Assembly (NCBI GenBank): GCA_009781005.1
Contig: WQYX01000025.1
Span: 1-53,037, forward strand
DNA from: Polyangiaceae bacterium
GTDB taxonomy: Bacteria; Myxococcota_A; Polyangia; Polyangiales; Polyangiaceae
Direction of reading: 5' to 3'
DNA: 53,037 bases
The notes beneath the pieces are model-generated. The model did not search any database and was not told where the DNA came from. It worked only from the letters and a program-made list of their open reading frames with translations. Shown one piece after another: positions 8,640 to 16,999 of this stretch; the first letter of the stretch is position 1, and the number at the start of each line of letters is the position of its first letter. The translations under genes were made by a program, and so were the position numbers.

Positions 8640-9923
8640 TTACGCGGTGCTGCGCAGAATGGGAAACACCGAGACGAAACGCGCCCCGCCGCTGGGCGCT
8701 CGCTCCGCCCATATCTCCGCACCGTGACGGTCCAGAATGTTCTTGACGATGGACAGGCCGAGGCCCGTCCCGCCTCCGTCGACCCGCGTCGTGAAGAACG
8801 GCGCGAAGATGACGTGCATGTGCTCCGACGCGATGCCGTGACCATTGTCTTCGACCATGACTCGTACGTGCGAGCCGTCCGCCTGGAGCTCCGTCGAGAT
8901 GGACAGAACACCTCCACGCGCGGGCACGGCATGGCACGCGTTGGTAAACAGGTTCACGAAGACCTGCGCGAGTTGCTCCGGCATGCCGCGCACGTCGGGC
9001 ACTGCGCGGGAGAAGCGACGCTCGACGACCACCCCGTGCTCGGCGATGACGTGCTCACAAAAAGCGAGCGCTTGCTCGATGACGTGCTCGAGCGACACCT
9101 GAACTGCGACCTCGCTCGACGGACGCGCATACGCAACGAGATCGCGCGTGAAACGCAGGATGCGGTTCGATGACTCTTCGATCCGGCGCAGCCTCTCCAT
9201 GCTGTCGGGATCGTCTTTCATCCCCGTCTTGCGAAGAAGCCAGCCCGTGTAAGCGACGATGGACGTCAGAGGGTTATTGAGCTCGTGGACGACGCCCGCG
9301 GCGATCTGACCGAGGCTCGCGAGCTTCTCGGCTTGAACCATTTGTGACGTCAGCGCGCGAAGCTCGCGCGCGTCGTCCGCTGCCTTTGCATGAAGGCGAG
9401 CAAGACCGAGCCCGCGGCTCATGGCGAACACCGCACGGCGCACGACGAACATCATGGGGGAGTCGCTCGCGATGATGCTCGCGTCGTCGCTGGCGACGTG
9501 AAGAGTGCTTCCGCGCTCCTCCACATGCAGCACGCGCTCATGGGCGTAACCCGGAAAGAGGCGCGTGGGGTCGACGCCCTCGCCTCGGCGCTCTTCGCCT
9601 TCGGGGACGTATTTGAAGAGGTGCTGCTCGCCGATCGACGGCGCTGAGGTGCAGGGGGTCGGCGATCGCTGCGGCGCCGCGACGAGACACACCCCCACGC
9701 CGAGGTTCGGGAAGATCTCCGCGACCGTTCGCACGAAGAAAGACGCAACGGCACTCTCCCCTTTTTCGACCGGCGCCTCACATGCGGCAACCAGAATGCG
9801 ATCGAGCCAGGCGGACTCGACGCCAATGCCCGAGACCAACGTTGCCGACGTCTCTCGACTGAAGGGGCCAGCCGAGACAGTCACGCGTTCGTAAGCGTTG
9901 ATGACGTTTACCGATCGAATCAT
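8640..9923 (-). CDS. sensor histidine kinase (HisKA + HATPase)
   Basis: 427-residue soluble kinase. An uncharacterised N-terminal sensor region (about 1-195) is followed by a dimerisation/phosphoacceptor domain with the H box VVHELNNPLTSIVAY and a catalytic ATPase domain. In that domain I see an N box (QVFVNLFTNACHAV), a G1 box (VEDNGHGI) and F/G2 boxes (FAPFFTTR, GGGTGLGLS). No transmembrane helix is apparent. It starts 2 bases after the upstream multidomain regulator, which has HisKA but no ATPase domain, so this gene plausibly supplies the kinase activity of the pair. pdxH follows on the same strand. Confidence 0.93.
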   Translation of the reverse strand: MIRSVNVINAYERVTVSAGPFSRETSATLVSGIGVESAWLDRILVAACEAPVEKGESAVASFFVRTVAEIFPNLGVGVCLVAAPQRSPTPCTSAPSIGEQHLFKYVPEGEERRGEGVDPTRLFPGYAHERVLHVEERGSTLHVASDDASIIASDSPMMFVVRRAVFAMSRGLGLARLHAKAADDARELRALTSQMVQAEKLASLGQIAAGVVHELNNPLTSIVAYTGWLLRKTGMKDDPDSMERLRRIEESSNRILRFTRDLVAYARPSSEVAVQVSLEHVIEQALAFCEHVIAEHGVVVERRFSRAVPDVRGMPEQLAQVFVNLFTNACHAVPARGGVLSISTELQADGSHVRVMVEDNGHGIASEHMHVIFAPFFTTRVDGGGTGLGLSIVKNILDRHGAEIWAERAPSGGARFVSVFPILRSTA

Positions 9924-9925
9924 GG

Positions 9926-12025
9926 CTACTGCCGTTCACTCCCCGTTCCCGTAGAGGGCTCCAAAGAGGGTGCAGAGTGCACATTCGTTCCCGAGCATGC
10001 CGATGGCTCCTCGTCCTCCCCTTCGACCTTGACGGACTGCGCGCCCGCGGACAGCTCGAGATCCACGATCTCCGTATCGCCGACGTAGTTCTTCGTCACG
10101 AACTTCGTGACCTTGCCGAGTTGGCGGACGATCTCCGCCATGCGATCAGCCTCACCTTCGATCACTGCGGCGGCTGCCGCTGCCTGCGTTCCGGCTTCCA
10201 GGAGACGACGAAGCAGCGTCGCGTAGCTGCGGACACTCGTGAGAGGTTGGTTTAGTTCGTGTGCAGCAGCGCCGGCGAGCTTGGCGACGGCGGCCTGGCG
10301 CTCCTGGGCGAGGATCCGTTCCTGCGCCTGCTGAAGCTGCTGCTCCATCCGCATCTTCTCGCGAAGATCGGTCAAGATGCTGACGCTACCGACTTGCGTG
10401 TCACCCTCGTGGATGAATGCACCGGAGAACGACACGGGCACGCGTGCGCCGCTCGTGTCGAGGATATCGACCTTGGCGCCGTCCACGCGCCCGCCGCCAT
10501 CGCGCATCATTTCCCTGATCCGCTCCAGATCGCCGTCAGGGAAAAGACGGCTCGCATCGGCACCGATGATGTCCTTGCTTGCGCAGCCGAAGAGACGTTC
10601 TGCAGCCTGGCTGAAGAGCACGACGTGCTTACGCGTATCGCAGCTAACGATCGCATCCGCCGAAGCGTCGATGACGCGACGGAGCGAGTCCTTCGTCTTG
10701 ACGAGCTCGGCTTCGACTTCGCGCTGGCGGGTGACGTCGCGAAACGAACAGAGCACGACCCCCTCTTCGCGCAGCACGCTCGCGAAGCTCACGTTGACGA
10801 CGAGAATGCGGCCGTCGCGCGCGCGGACGTGAACGTCCACGTCCCTCGGAAAGATGCCGCGGACGAAGCCGGCGCGTAGCTCCGAAAAGCGCGTCACTTC
10901 TTCGTCGTTCACGCAGATTTGGTCGATCAGTCTGCCGCGCAACTCCCTCTCGCCGTAGCCGGAGATCTCGCGCGACTTCGGGTTGCCAAAGAGCAGGCGG
11001 CCGTTCTTATCGATGACGATGATGCCGTCCGCCGAGCTGTCGAAAAAGTCGGCATAGCGCTCGAACACCTTCACCCGCCGCTCGGCCTCGAAACGCGCCT
11101 CCGTCTCCTGCTGCGTGTGATCCCTCAAGGATTGCAGGATGCGCGCGTTGCGAAGCGCGATCGCCATCGCGCTCGCGATCGTCCGGCAGACGGCGAGCTC
11201 GCGCGCACCGAACGCGCCTGCTCTGCGCGAGCGAAGAAAGAGCACGCCCATCGGCCGCCCCTCGTAGAGGATCGGAAGGATGCCGAGGCTTGCGAACGCC
11301 GCACTCTGCATGCCAGCCTCGCGCACGATCTCCAACAGCGAATGCGTTCCGGCGTCTTCGACGACCAGCGGCTCTCCGCTCGCGAGAACTTGGCGGATCT
11401 CGGGATACTTCTTCAGATCGATCGCCAGATCGCGGAGCTCTCTGTCGTCGGAAGCGGCGACGACGTAACCAATCTGTTCGTTGTCGTCGCGGACGAGGAC
11501 GATCGAGACGCGATCGACCCTCGCGACCTCCGCGATGCGCTGCACGACGGTGAAAAGGATGCCGCGGAAGTCGAGATTCGACGCCAGCGCCTGCGTGAGT
11601 TCGAGCACGAGCTGGGCATCTTTCTCGCGGCGCGCCAATGCGTCCATGGCTGTGCGAAGGCGAAGTTGGCCGCGCACGCGTGCGACGATCTCCACGGTCT
11701 TGAAAGGCTTGCGCACGTAGTCGTCGGCGCCGGCTTCGAAGGCTTTGACGATCGCCTCTTCCGACTCGAGCGCCGTCAACACGACCACGGGCAAGTCGCG
11801 CGTGGCAGGACGCGCTCGCAGCGTGCGGAGGATCTTGTAGCCATCGACTTCCGGCATGATGAGATCGAGCAGCACGAGCGACGGCTGCACTCTGTTGATT
11901 TGTGCGAGCGCCTCGGCACCAGAGCCAACGGACACGTATTCGAGCTCGGCTCCCGCGAGGGCTCGTTCGAGCACGCGCCGGATCGTCGTGTCGTCGTCGA
12001 CGATGAGAACGGGGCGGCCACTCAC
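9926..12025 (-). CDS. receiver-GAF-PAS-PAS-HisKA protein lacking an ATPase domain
   Basis: 699 residues. Receiver domain at 1-120 (LIVDDDTTIRR, phosphoacceptor in LLDLIMPEVDGY, VLTA, KPF). GAF domain at about 145-295. PAS domains at about 320-440 (DSSADGIIVIDKNGRLLFGN) and 450-560 (DASADAIVSCDTRKHVVLFS). HisKA H box AAAHELNQPLTSVRSYATLL at about 588-607. The protein then ends in a polar tail of about 60 residues, with no N, G1 or G2 box, so it cannot bind ATP as a kinase alone. The GTG start at 12025 directly precedes SGRPVLIVDDD. The adjacent downstream gene is a complete kinase; trans-phosphorylation or heterodimerisation between the two is an inference. Confidence 0.9.
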   Translation of the reverse strand: MSGRPVLIVDDDTTIRRVLERALAGAELEYVSVGSGAEALAQINRVQPSLVLLDLIMPEVDGYKILRTLRARPATRDLPVVVLTALESEEAIVKAFEAGADDYVRKPFKTVEIVARVRGQLRLRTAMDALARREKDAQLVLELTQALASNLDFRGILFTVVQRIAEVARVDRVSIVLVRDDNEQIGYVVAASDDRELRDLAIDLKKYPEIRQVLASGEPLVVEDAGTHSLLEIVREAGMQSAAFASLGILPILYEGRPMGVLFLRSRRAGAFGARELAVCRTIASAMAIALRNARILQSLRDHTQQETEARFEAERRVKVFERYADFFDSSADGIIVIDKNGRLLFGNPKSREISGYGERELRGRLIDQICVNDEEVTRFSELRAGFVRGIFPRDVDVHVRARDGRILVVNVSFASVLREEGVVLCSFRDVTRQREVEAELVKTKDSLRRVIDASADAIVSCDTRKHVVLFSQAAERLFGCASKDIIGADASRLFPDGDLERIREMMRDGGGRVDGAKVDILDTSGARVPVSFSGAFIHEGDTQVGSVSILTDLREKMRMEQQLQQAQERILAQERQAAVAKLAGAAAHELNQPLTSVRSYATLLRRLLEAGTQAAAAAAVIEGEADRMAEIVRQLGKVTKFVTKNYVGDTEIVDLELSAGAQSVKVEGEDEEPSACSGTNVHSAPSLEPSTGTGSERQ

Positions 12026-12100
12026 GAGTTCCAGTCTATCTCACCGCTCGAGTGCGAAGAACTTTCCCGACGACGCCCAAAGTCCGCACAATAGTGCTCT

Positions 12101-12475
12101 ATGTCGCCTGCAGCCTCGAGTTATCGAATTCGAATGCACGGGATCCGTTTCCGCGCTCGCCACGGGGTCTCGCGCGCCGAACGCGGCCTTGCTCAAGACT
12201 TCACGGTCGACGTCGACATGGATTTGCCGCCCGGTGATCTGCCGCGCCGCGACGATATGAAGGACGTCTTCGATTACGACCGAATCGGATCCATCGTCGT
12301 GGAGCTCGGCACGAGCGAGTCGTACCGACTGCTCGAGATCCTCGCGCAGCGCATCGCCTCGCGCCTCCTCGCAGAGACACCCGCGCTTGCCACCACCGTT
12401 GCAGTACGTAAGTTCGCTCCTCCCACAACCGCCTCCGTCGAGCAGGTCACCGTCGAGGTCCGCCTCGTGAAATAG
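12101..12475 (+). CDS. folB: dihydroneopterin aldolase
   Basis: 124 residues, the usual length. FolB converts 7,8-dihydroneopterin to 6-hydroxymethyl-7,8-dihydropterin and glycolaldehyde in folate synthesis. Seen: the tunnelling-fold N-terminus IRMHGIRFRARHGVSRAERG with the conserved Glu, the strand QDFTVDVDMDL, the D-Y pair (FDYDRI), the helix SYRLLEILAQRIASRLL and the C-terminal V-R-K-F-A-P-P strand. Divergent from the two-component pair (12025) and convergent with the next gene. Confidence 0.9.
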   Translation: MSPAASSYRIRMHGIRFRARHGVSRAERGLAQDFTVDVDMDLPPGDLPRRDDMKDVFDYDRIGSIVVELGTSESYRLLEILAQRIASRLLAETPALATTVAVRKFAPPTTASVEQVTVEVRLVK

Positions 12476-12491
12476 ACCTCTCTACGCGCGT

Positions 12492-13220
12492 TCATACTTC
12501 GAGGTCGACGATGAGCGGCAGGTGGTCGGACGCGCGACGCGACAACGCGTCGTACGGTACGCGAGCGGCGCGTACGTCGAGATCGTCCGAGACGAAGACG
12601 TGGTCGAGCCGGAGAAAAGGCAAGAAGCTCGGAAACGTGGAACGCGGCTTGTGCCCGGGGATCACGCGCTGCGCATCGCGCATGCGCGCTGCGATGCGCC
12701 GATACGTCGTCGCGTCCGGCACTGCGTTGAGGTCGCCGCAGAGAATGCACGGGTGCTCGAGCTCCGTGCTCCCGAGCCATCGGCGCGAGACGAGTTCGAG
12801 CACCTGCGCAGCACGCTCGCTCCGATAGACGCCGAGGTGCGTGCTGAAGACGTCGAGCGTTCCTCGCTCCAACGCGATGCGCGCCCATATCGCGCCGCGC
12901 GGCTCCGCATCGCGAAGCGACGGGAAGGTCGTCACTCTGCGAAGCGCGATGGGGTACCGGCTGAGCAGCGCATGGCCGTAGTAGCCAACGTTGTTCCGAA
13001 ACGTGCGGCAGAAAAGTAGCTGCATGCCGAGATGCGACGACAGCTCGCGCGCGTGGTGCGCGCCTACGTCTTCGTCAGTCTCGGGAGCGTCGAGCTCCTG
13101 CAGCGCAATGACATCGGCATCCGCACGGGCGCAGAGTTCGGCAACCGCGTCGTAAGAATCTTTGCCATCGATCCCAACACAACGATGCACGTTGTAAGTC
13201 ATCACGCGAAGACGGAGCAC
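12492..13220 (-). CDS. endonuclease/exonuclease/phosphatase-family protein
   Basis: About 242 residues with the EEP (DNase I-like) fold. Motifs: MTYNVHRCVG at the first strand, IALQELDAPE (metal-binding Glu), FSTHLGVYRSER, ILCGDLNAVPDA (catalytic D-x-N) and the terminal SDHLPLIVDLEV (catalytic Asp-His). The family contains phosphodiesterases acting on nucleic acids, lipids or inositol phosphates, and the substrate cannot be read here. The GTG start at 13220 gives VLRLRVMTYN, matching typical N-termini; the ATG at 13202 is an alternative. It follows an unknown gene by about 30 bases on the same strand. Confidence 0.85.
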   Translation of the reverse strand: MLRLRVMTYNVHRCVGIDGKDSYDAVAELCARADADVIALQELDAPETDEDVGAHHARELSSHLGMQLLFCRTFRNNVGYYGHALLSRYPIALRRVTTFPSLRDAEPRGAIWARIALERGTLDVFSTHLGVYRSERAAQVLELVSRRWLGSTELEHPCILCGDLNAVPDATTYRRIAARMRDAQRVIPGHKPRSTFPSFLPFLRLDHVFVSDDLDVRAARVPYDALSRRASDHLPLIVDLEV

Positions 13221-13252
13221 GGTAACGAGCCAAGCTAAGCGCGGACCACGAG

Positions 13253-13813
13253 CTAAGCGGGGCGGCGCGCGCTCATGGCCATGTTGGCGTCGATGTGGAT
13301 GGTGAGCGCCATCTCGGTCGTGCTGACCGTTACCTCGCCATCCGCGGGCGAGAGATCGAAGCAACGGTGCGGCGTGAGCTTGTCCGGCAGGGCGCGGTGC
13401 ACCGCAAGCGTCTTCGAAAAATTCCAAACGAGCTTGCTTCGCTGTGCGGCGATCGCCTCGTTGACGGTCTCGACGATGCGCTCGTCGAGAAAGCCGGGAA
13501 TGTGTTTGAAATCGAGGTGCTCGAGCGTCGGCTCGAACGCGAGCACGTGCACGCCGTCTCTCACAGCCACGAACGGCACGAGCAAGATCTGCCACGCGCG
13601 CACCGTGACGGGAATGACGAGCCCGGCAATCTCCCAGCGCAGACGCGCGGATCCCGCAATGCGAAGCCCTGCGTCCGCCACGAGCTCGACGTGCCAGGGG
13701 CGTCCCAGCGAGATCGTGCGCCGTGGCCGGCGGCTGATCTCGAAGTCGAGTGGCGTGATCTCCTCAATCGCTCGAAGCAGATCGTTCTTCGTGAGCACCG
13801 CACTGAGACGCAT
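13253..13813 (-). CDS. conserved-looking hypothetical protein
   Basis: 186 residues, not recognised. There is no signal peptide or clear membrane helix. It has alternating beta-strand-like segments (WHVELVADAGLRIAGSARL, ILLVPFVAVRDGVHVLAFEP), a helix IVETVNEAIAAQRSKLVWNF, and a C-terminal VTVSTTEMALTIHIDANM. The pattern would fit a small beta-rich lipid- or ligand-binding domain, but that is speculation. The ATG at 13813 has a strong AGGAAGG behind it. Likely co-transcribed with the EEP-family gene downstream. Confidence 0.7.
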   Translation of the reverse strand: MRLSAVLTKNDLLRAIEEITPLDFEISRRPRRTISLGRPWHVELVADAGLRIAGSARLRWEIAGLVIPVTVRAWQILLVPFVAVRDGVHVLAFEPTLEHLDFKHIPGFLDERIVETVNEAIAAQRSKLVWNFSKTLAVHRALPDKLTPHRCFDLSPADGEVTVSTTEMALTIHIDANMAMSARRPA

Positions 13814-13882
13814 GGTTCGCCTTCCTCAAGACTAACGACGAGGCATCACGCGTGCACGCCGCATCGATCTGGGATCGCCGTC

Positions 13883-14104
13883 ATGAGGTTCACGTACGTG
13901 CTCGTTGAAGAGGTGGACTGCTGGGCCGCCGAATGCCAAGAAGCTGACGCGATCGGCGAGGGCATCACGCGCAACGAAGCCGTTGCGTCGCTGCGCCAAG
14001 CTTTGCTCGAGCGACTCTTCCGACCCGATGCCGTGGCGCCGCCATCCGAAGCGAACACGACATCCATCGAGCTCATTCTGCTGCCTGGACCGCCTTCGAT
14101 TTGA
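13883..14104 (+). CDS. HicB-like small protein
   Basis: 73 residues resembling the partial RNase H-fold of HicB antitoxins: a strand with a Trp (FTYVLVEEVDCWAAECQE), then the typical turn and helix GEGITRNEAVASLRQALLER. No HicA-type toxin ORF (a small dsRBD-like mRNA interferase) lies on either side, and the C-terminal DNA-binding domain of longer HicB proteins is absent. It may be a solitary HicB-fold protein rather than an antitoxin. Its last codons and stop lie inside the left arm of the palindromic repeat at 14095-14203. Confidence 0.6.
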   Translation: MRFTYVLVEEVDCWAAECQEADAIGEGITRNEAVASLRQALLERLFRPDAVAPPSEANTTSIELILLPGPPSI

Positions 14105-14203
14105 CGCGATCTCATCGTTGGGGCCTGCGCTGCGGTCCTCAAAGCCAGAAAAGGCTATTCCGGTCCGCTGCTCGGCCCCGCCCCGACCTCGCGTCAACTT
14201 GAA
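14095..14203. repeat. 109-bp palindromic (MITE/REP-like) element, copy 1
   Basis: Bounded by a terminal inverted repeat of 15 bp (TTCGATTTGACGCGA / TCGCGTCAACTTGAA, 13 of 15 pairing, the inner 9 perfect). Inside, a second imperfect inverted repeat (about 14131-14167) pairs around GCGGTCCTCAAAGCC. A second copy in opposite orientation is at 52925-53034, with most positions identical. It encodes nothing. The left arm supplies the HicB stop codon. Confidence 0.8.
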
Positions 14204-14229
14204 GGCGGTCTATGGATAGCAATCGATCG

Positions 14230-14865
14230 CTACGGTATGCGGATCCAGCGCATGCGATAGATTGGAAGGCCGTCGGCGATGGCGCGGTGTTCGCGCGGGC
14301 TGCGCGCTCGATACGGATTGTCGCGCAACGCTGGCGAACCGGGTTCATCTCCTGCAGGCACGAAAGCGCCATGCGACGAGACTACTTTTGCGTAGAGCTC
14401 GGCTCGCTCGAGAACGTCCGTCTGCACGAAGAGCTCGCCACCGCGTTCGAGCAGACGCGCCATCTCGTTCAAGAAGACGTCGCCCATGACGAGACGCTTC
14501 TCGTGCCTCTTCTTCCACCACGGATCGGGGAAGTGGAGGAACGCACGGCGCACACCATGATCGGGACCGAGACGCGCAAGCGCGATGCGCGCATCTTCGC
14601 AGAGCACGCGCGCACGCGCGGCATGACCGGCCTTGGCGAGACGCGCGTCACCGACGACAGCCCACTTCTTTCTGATCTCGAGGCCGAGCAGCGCTGCCTC
14701 GGGCTCGGCGAGCGCGCGCTCGACGAGAAAGCCCGACTTGGGTCCCGGACCGATTTCGATCTCGAACCATGCACCGCGCACGACAGACGCGATCTCGACA
14801 CGCGTCTCGGTCTCCGTTTGCGCGAGGGACGCGAGACGCGGAGCATGTTCGTACGGGCTGCGCAC
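14230..14865 (-). CDS. trmB: tRNA (guanine-N7)-methyltransferase
   Basis: About 211 residues. TrmB transfers a methyl group from S-adenosylmethionine to G46 of tRNA. Visible: the SAM-binding motif EIEIGPGPKSGFLVERAL, then LLGLEIRKKWA, the family signature FLHFPDPWWKKRHEKRLV, and a conserved end including T-D near GELFVQTDVLERAE. The GTG at 14865 was chosen because it gives a family-like length and leaves 54 bases to the divergent glycosyltransferase; no ATG exists at a sensible place. Confidence 0.9.
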   Translation of the reverse strand: MRSPYEHAPRLASLAQTETETRVEIASVVRGAWFEIEIGPGPKSGFLVERALAEPEAALLGLEIRKKWAVVGDARLAKAGHAARARVLCEDARIALARLGPDHGVRRAFLHFPDPWWKKRHEKRLVMGDVFLNEMARLLERGGELFVQTDVLERAELYAKVVSSHGAFVPAGDEPGSPALRDNPYRARSPREHRAIADGLPIYRMRWIRIP

Positions 14866-14919
14866 GCGGCGCGGATAGACGCGCGGGCGTGAACGGTCAA
14901 GGTCTGGTAGTTTGCGCCG

Positions 14920-16962
14920 GTGGTTGTCGGCAAGCACGCGCGCCGGATCGTGCCTCTCGTGCTGCTCGCAGGCATCACCTCTTGGTTGGCATGGACAACC
15001 GTCCGCGCGGTGCTCGCGAGGGTCGGACACCCCGGCGGCACATTGGATGATACATACATCCATTTCCAGTACGCGCGCGCCATCGCCGAGGGTCACCCTT
15101 TCCGATACCAGGCCGGCGAACCCATCTCGACGGGCGCAACGAGCGTTCTCTGGCCCGTGCTGCTCGCCGCGCCGTACGCACTCGGTCTCCGCGGTGAGCT
15201 CCTCATGTGGGCCGCATGGACGCTGTCGTACGCGGCGCTCGCGGCCCTTGCCTACGAGGCCTACCGACTGACGCTTCCGCTCGCGAGTCACGCCGCGGCT
15301 CTCGGCGCGGGCGCCATGACGCTCTCGTTCGGCGGCTTCGCGTGGTGCGCAGCGAGCGGCATGGAGATCGTGCCCTTCGCGTGGCTCATCGCGCACGCGA
15401 CGCGATGCGCATCGGATTGGGCTGAAGCAACCAAAGAGTTGCGTCCAGAATTGCGCTCGGCGAGGCGTCTCCTCTGGCTCGTCGCCGTCGCGATCGCGGC
15501 TCCTCTTCTCCGGCCCGAGGGTGCACTGACGTCGCTCGTCCTCGGCAGCGCAGTCCTCTTCTTTCCGCGCACACCGCGATGGACATCACGCGCACGAGCG
15601 GGCGTCTTCCTGCTCGCCGCGATTGCGCCGAACGTCATCCTGATCGTGCTCACGGGCCACCCAACATCGAGCACCGCACAGGTGAAGCTCCTCGTGGGCA
15701 ATCCGTATTACGTGCTCTCCGACGCGGTGATCGCCAACGCTCGGATCCTCGTGGGCACGATCCTCAACGGCGAGCTCTGGTCGGCCGAATTCCTTCCGAA
15801 AGGCGGCTCAGCGATTGCGTGCGCGGGTCTCGTGGCGCTCGCATGGCAAGGCCACGCAAGCCGGCGATGGTTTCGCGCCATCGCCATCGCGGTTGTCGCG
15901 CTGACGATGTTCGTACCATGCATCTACGTCACGTTTCTCTGGAACCGACTCCGCTATCTCTGGCCGTTCGCAACCGGATGGTTCATCGGCCTCGCGTGCC
16001 TCGCGCACATCGCCGGGGCGCTCGCCGCACGCATCGATCCAAGGAGCGCACCGGCCGTGACCGCAATCCTCGCGGGTGCAATCTCCGGCATGCTCGCAGC
16101 GCGGCTCGATGGGATCATCGAGGACGTCGCGCAATCGGCGAGCGGTATCGATCGCCAGCAGGTGACGATTGGTCGATGGATCAAAGGGGCTCTTCCAAAA
16201 GACGTGCGCGTGGGTCTCAACGACACGGGCGCCATCGCATACTTCGGAGATCGCAGAACCTTTGATATCGTCGGCCTCACCACGCCCACCGAAGGTCGCT
16301 ACTGGGTTGCAGGTCCGGGCTCGCGCCTCGAGCATTACGAACGAACGCACACGACTTCGCCGTCGTCGCTGCCAACGCACTTCGCCGTGTACCCGGAATG
16401 GATGGCGTGCGATCCCGTCCTCGGGCGCGTGATCTACGAGGCGATCGTGACCGACTCCACGATCCTCGGCGGTCAAGTCATGCGCGTCTACGAAGCCCGT
16501 TTCGATCGGCTCGGCACGGGCGAATTGCCGTGGACGCGCGCGGGCAAGATCCACGACGCGATCGACGTCGCCGATCTCGAGAGCGAAGCCGAGCATCGCT
16601 ACGAACTTCTCGGCGCGCGCGACGGCGAACAGATCGCGTTTGAGGGCCCCACACCGAACGGAGACGTCGTGGTCGACGGAGGCCGCACGAACCGCACGCG
16701 CGAACGCTTCGAGGCGCACGTTCCGCACGACCATTCCGGCAAGATGCGCCTCATCGCTCGCGTCGAGGCCGCAGCGTTCGGAAGCTTGCACGTTGCAATC
16801 AACGGAAACGAAATCGGCCGCGCTGCGCTTCGTCCAGCAGGGTGGGAGGAGCTGTCGTTCGACGTACCTGCGAGTCTCGTCGCGGGCACGATGAACGTCG
16901 AAGTGCAGGAAGAAGGAACCACATTCACGTCATTTCATTGGTGGTTCGCCGACGTGCTGTGA
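14920..16962 (+). CDS. GT-C type membrane glycosyltransferase-like protein
   Basis: 680 residues. About 9-10 hydrophobic helices lie in the first 460 residues, starting with IVPLVLLAGITSWLAW. The loop after helix 1 carries the acidic motif LDDTYIHFQYARAIAEGHPF followed by Y-x-x-G-E-P, typical of GT-C enzymes that use polyprenyl-phosphate sugars on the outer face of the membrane. The C-terminal part (about 470-680) is soluble and beta-rich, as in membrane GTs with a periplasmic carbohydrate-binding domain. The donor and acceptor cannot be told. GTG start at 14920; the gene is divergent from trmB and not linked to an obvious glycan operon. Confidence 0.75.
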   Translation: MVVGKHARRIVPLVLLAGITSWLAWTTVRAVLARVGHPGGTLDDTYIHFQYARAIAEGHPFRYQAGEPISTGATSVLWPVLLAAPYALGLRGELLMWAAWTLSYAALAALAYEAYRLTLPLASHAAALGAGAMTLSFGGFAWCAASGMEIVPFAWLIAHATRCASDWAEATKELRPELRSARRLLWLVAVAIAAPLLRPEGALTSLVLGSAVLFFPRTPRWTSRARAGVFLLAAIAPNVILIVLTGHPTSSTAQVKLLVGNPYYVLSDAVIANARILVGTILNGELWSAEFLPKGGSAIACAGLVALAWQGHASRRWFRAIAIAVVALTMFVPCIYVTFLWNRLRYLWPFATGWFIGLACLAHIAGALAARIDPRSAPAVTAILAGAISGMLAARLDGIIEDVAQSASGIDRQQVTIGRWIKGALPKDVRVGLNDTGAIAYFGDRRTFDIVGLTTPTEGRYWVAGPGSRLEHYERTHTTSPSSLPTHFAVYPEWMACDPVLGRVIYEAIVTDSTILGGQVMRVYEARFDRLGTGELPWTRAGKIHDAIDVADLESEAEHRYELLGARDGEQIAFEGPTPNGDVVVDGGRTNRTRERFEAHVPHDHSGKMRLIARVEAAAFGSLHVAINGNEIGRAALRPAGWEELSFDVPASLVAGTMNVEVQEEGTTFTSFHWWFADVL

Positions 16963-16999
16963 GTCAACGCACCTGATATGGTCCGGCCAAGGAATTGCT

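Noticed and set aside
10919..12094. 391-codon + strand frame opposite the receiver-GAF-PAS protein.
   Set aside because: Antisense shadow; composition is Arg/Asp/Ala-rich low complexity and the opposite strand has clear domains.
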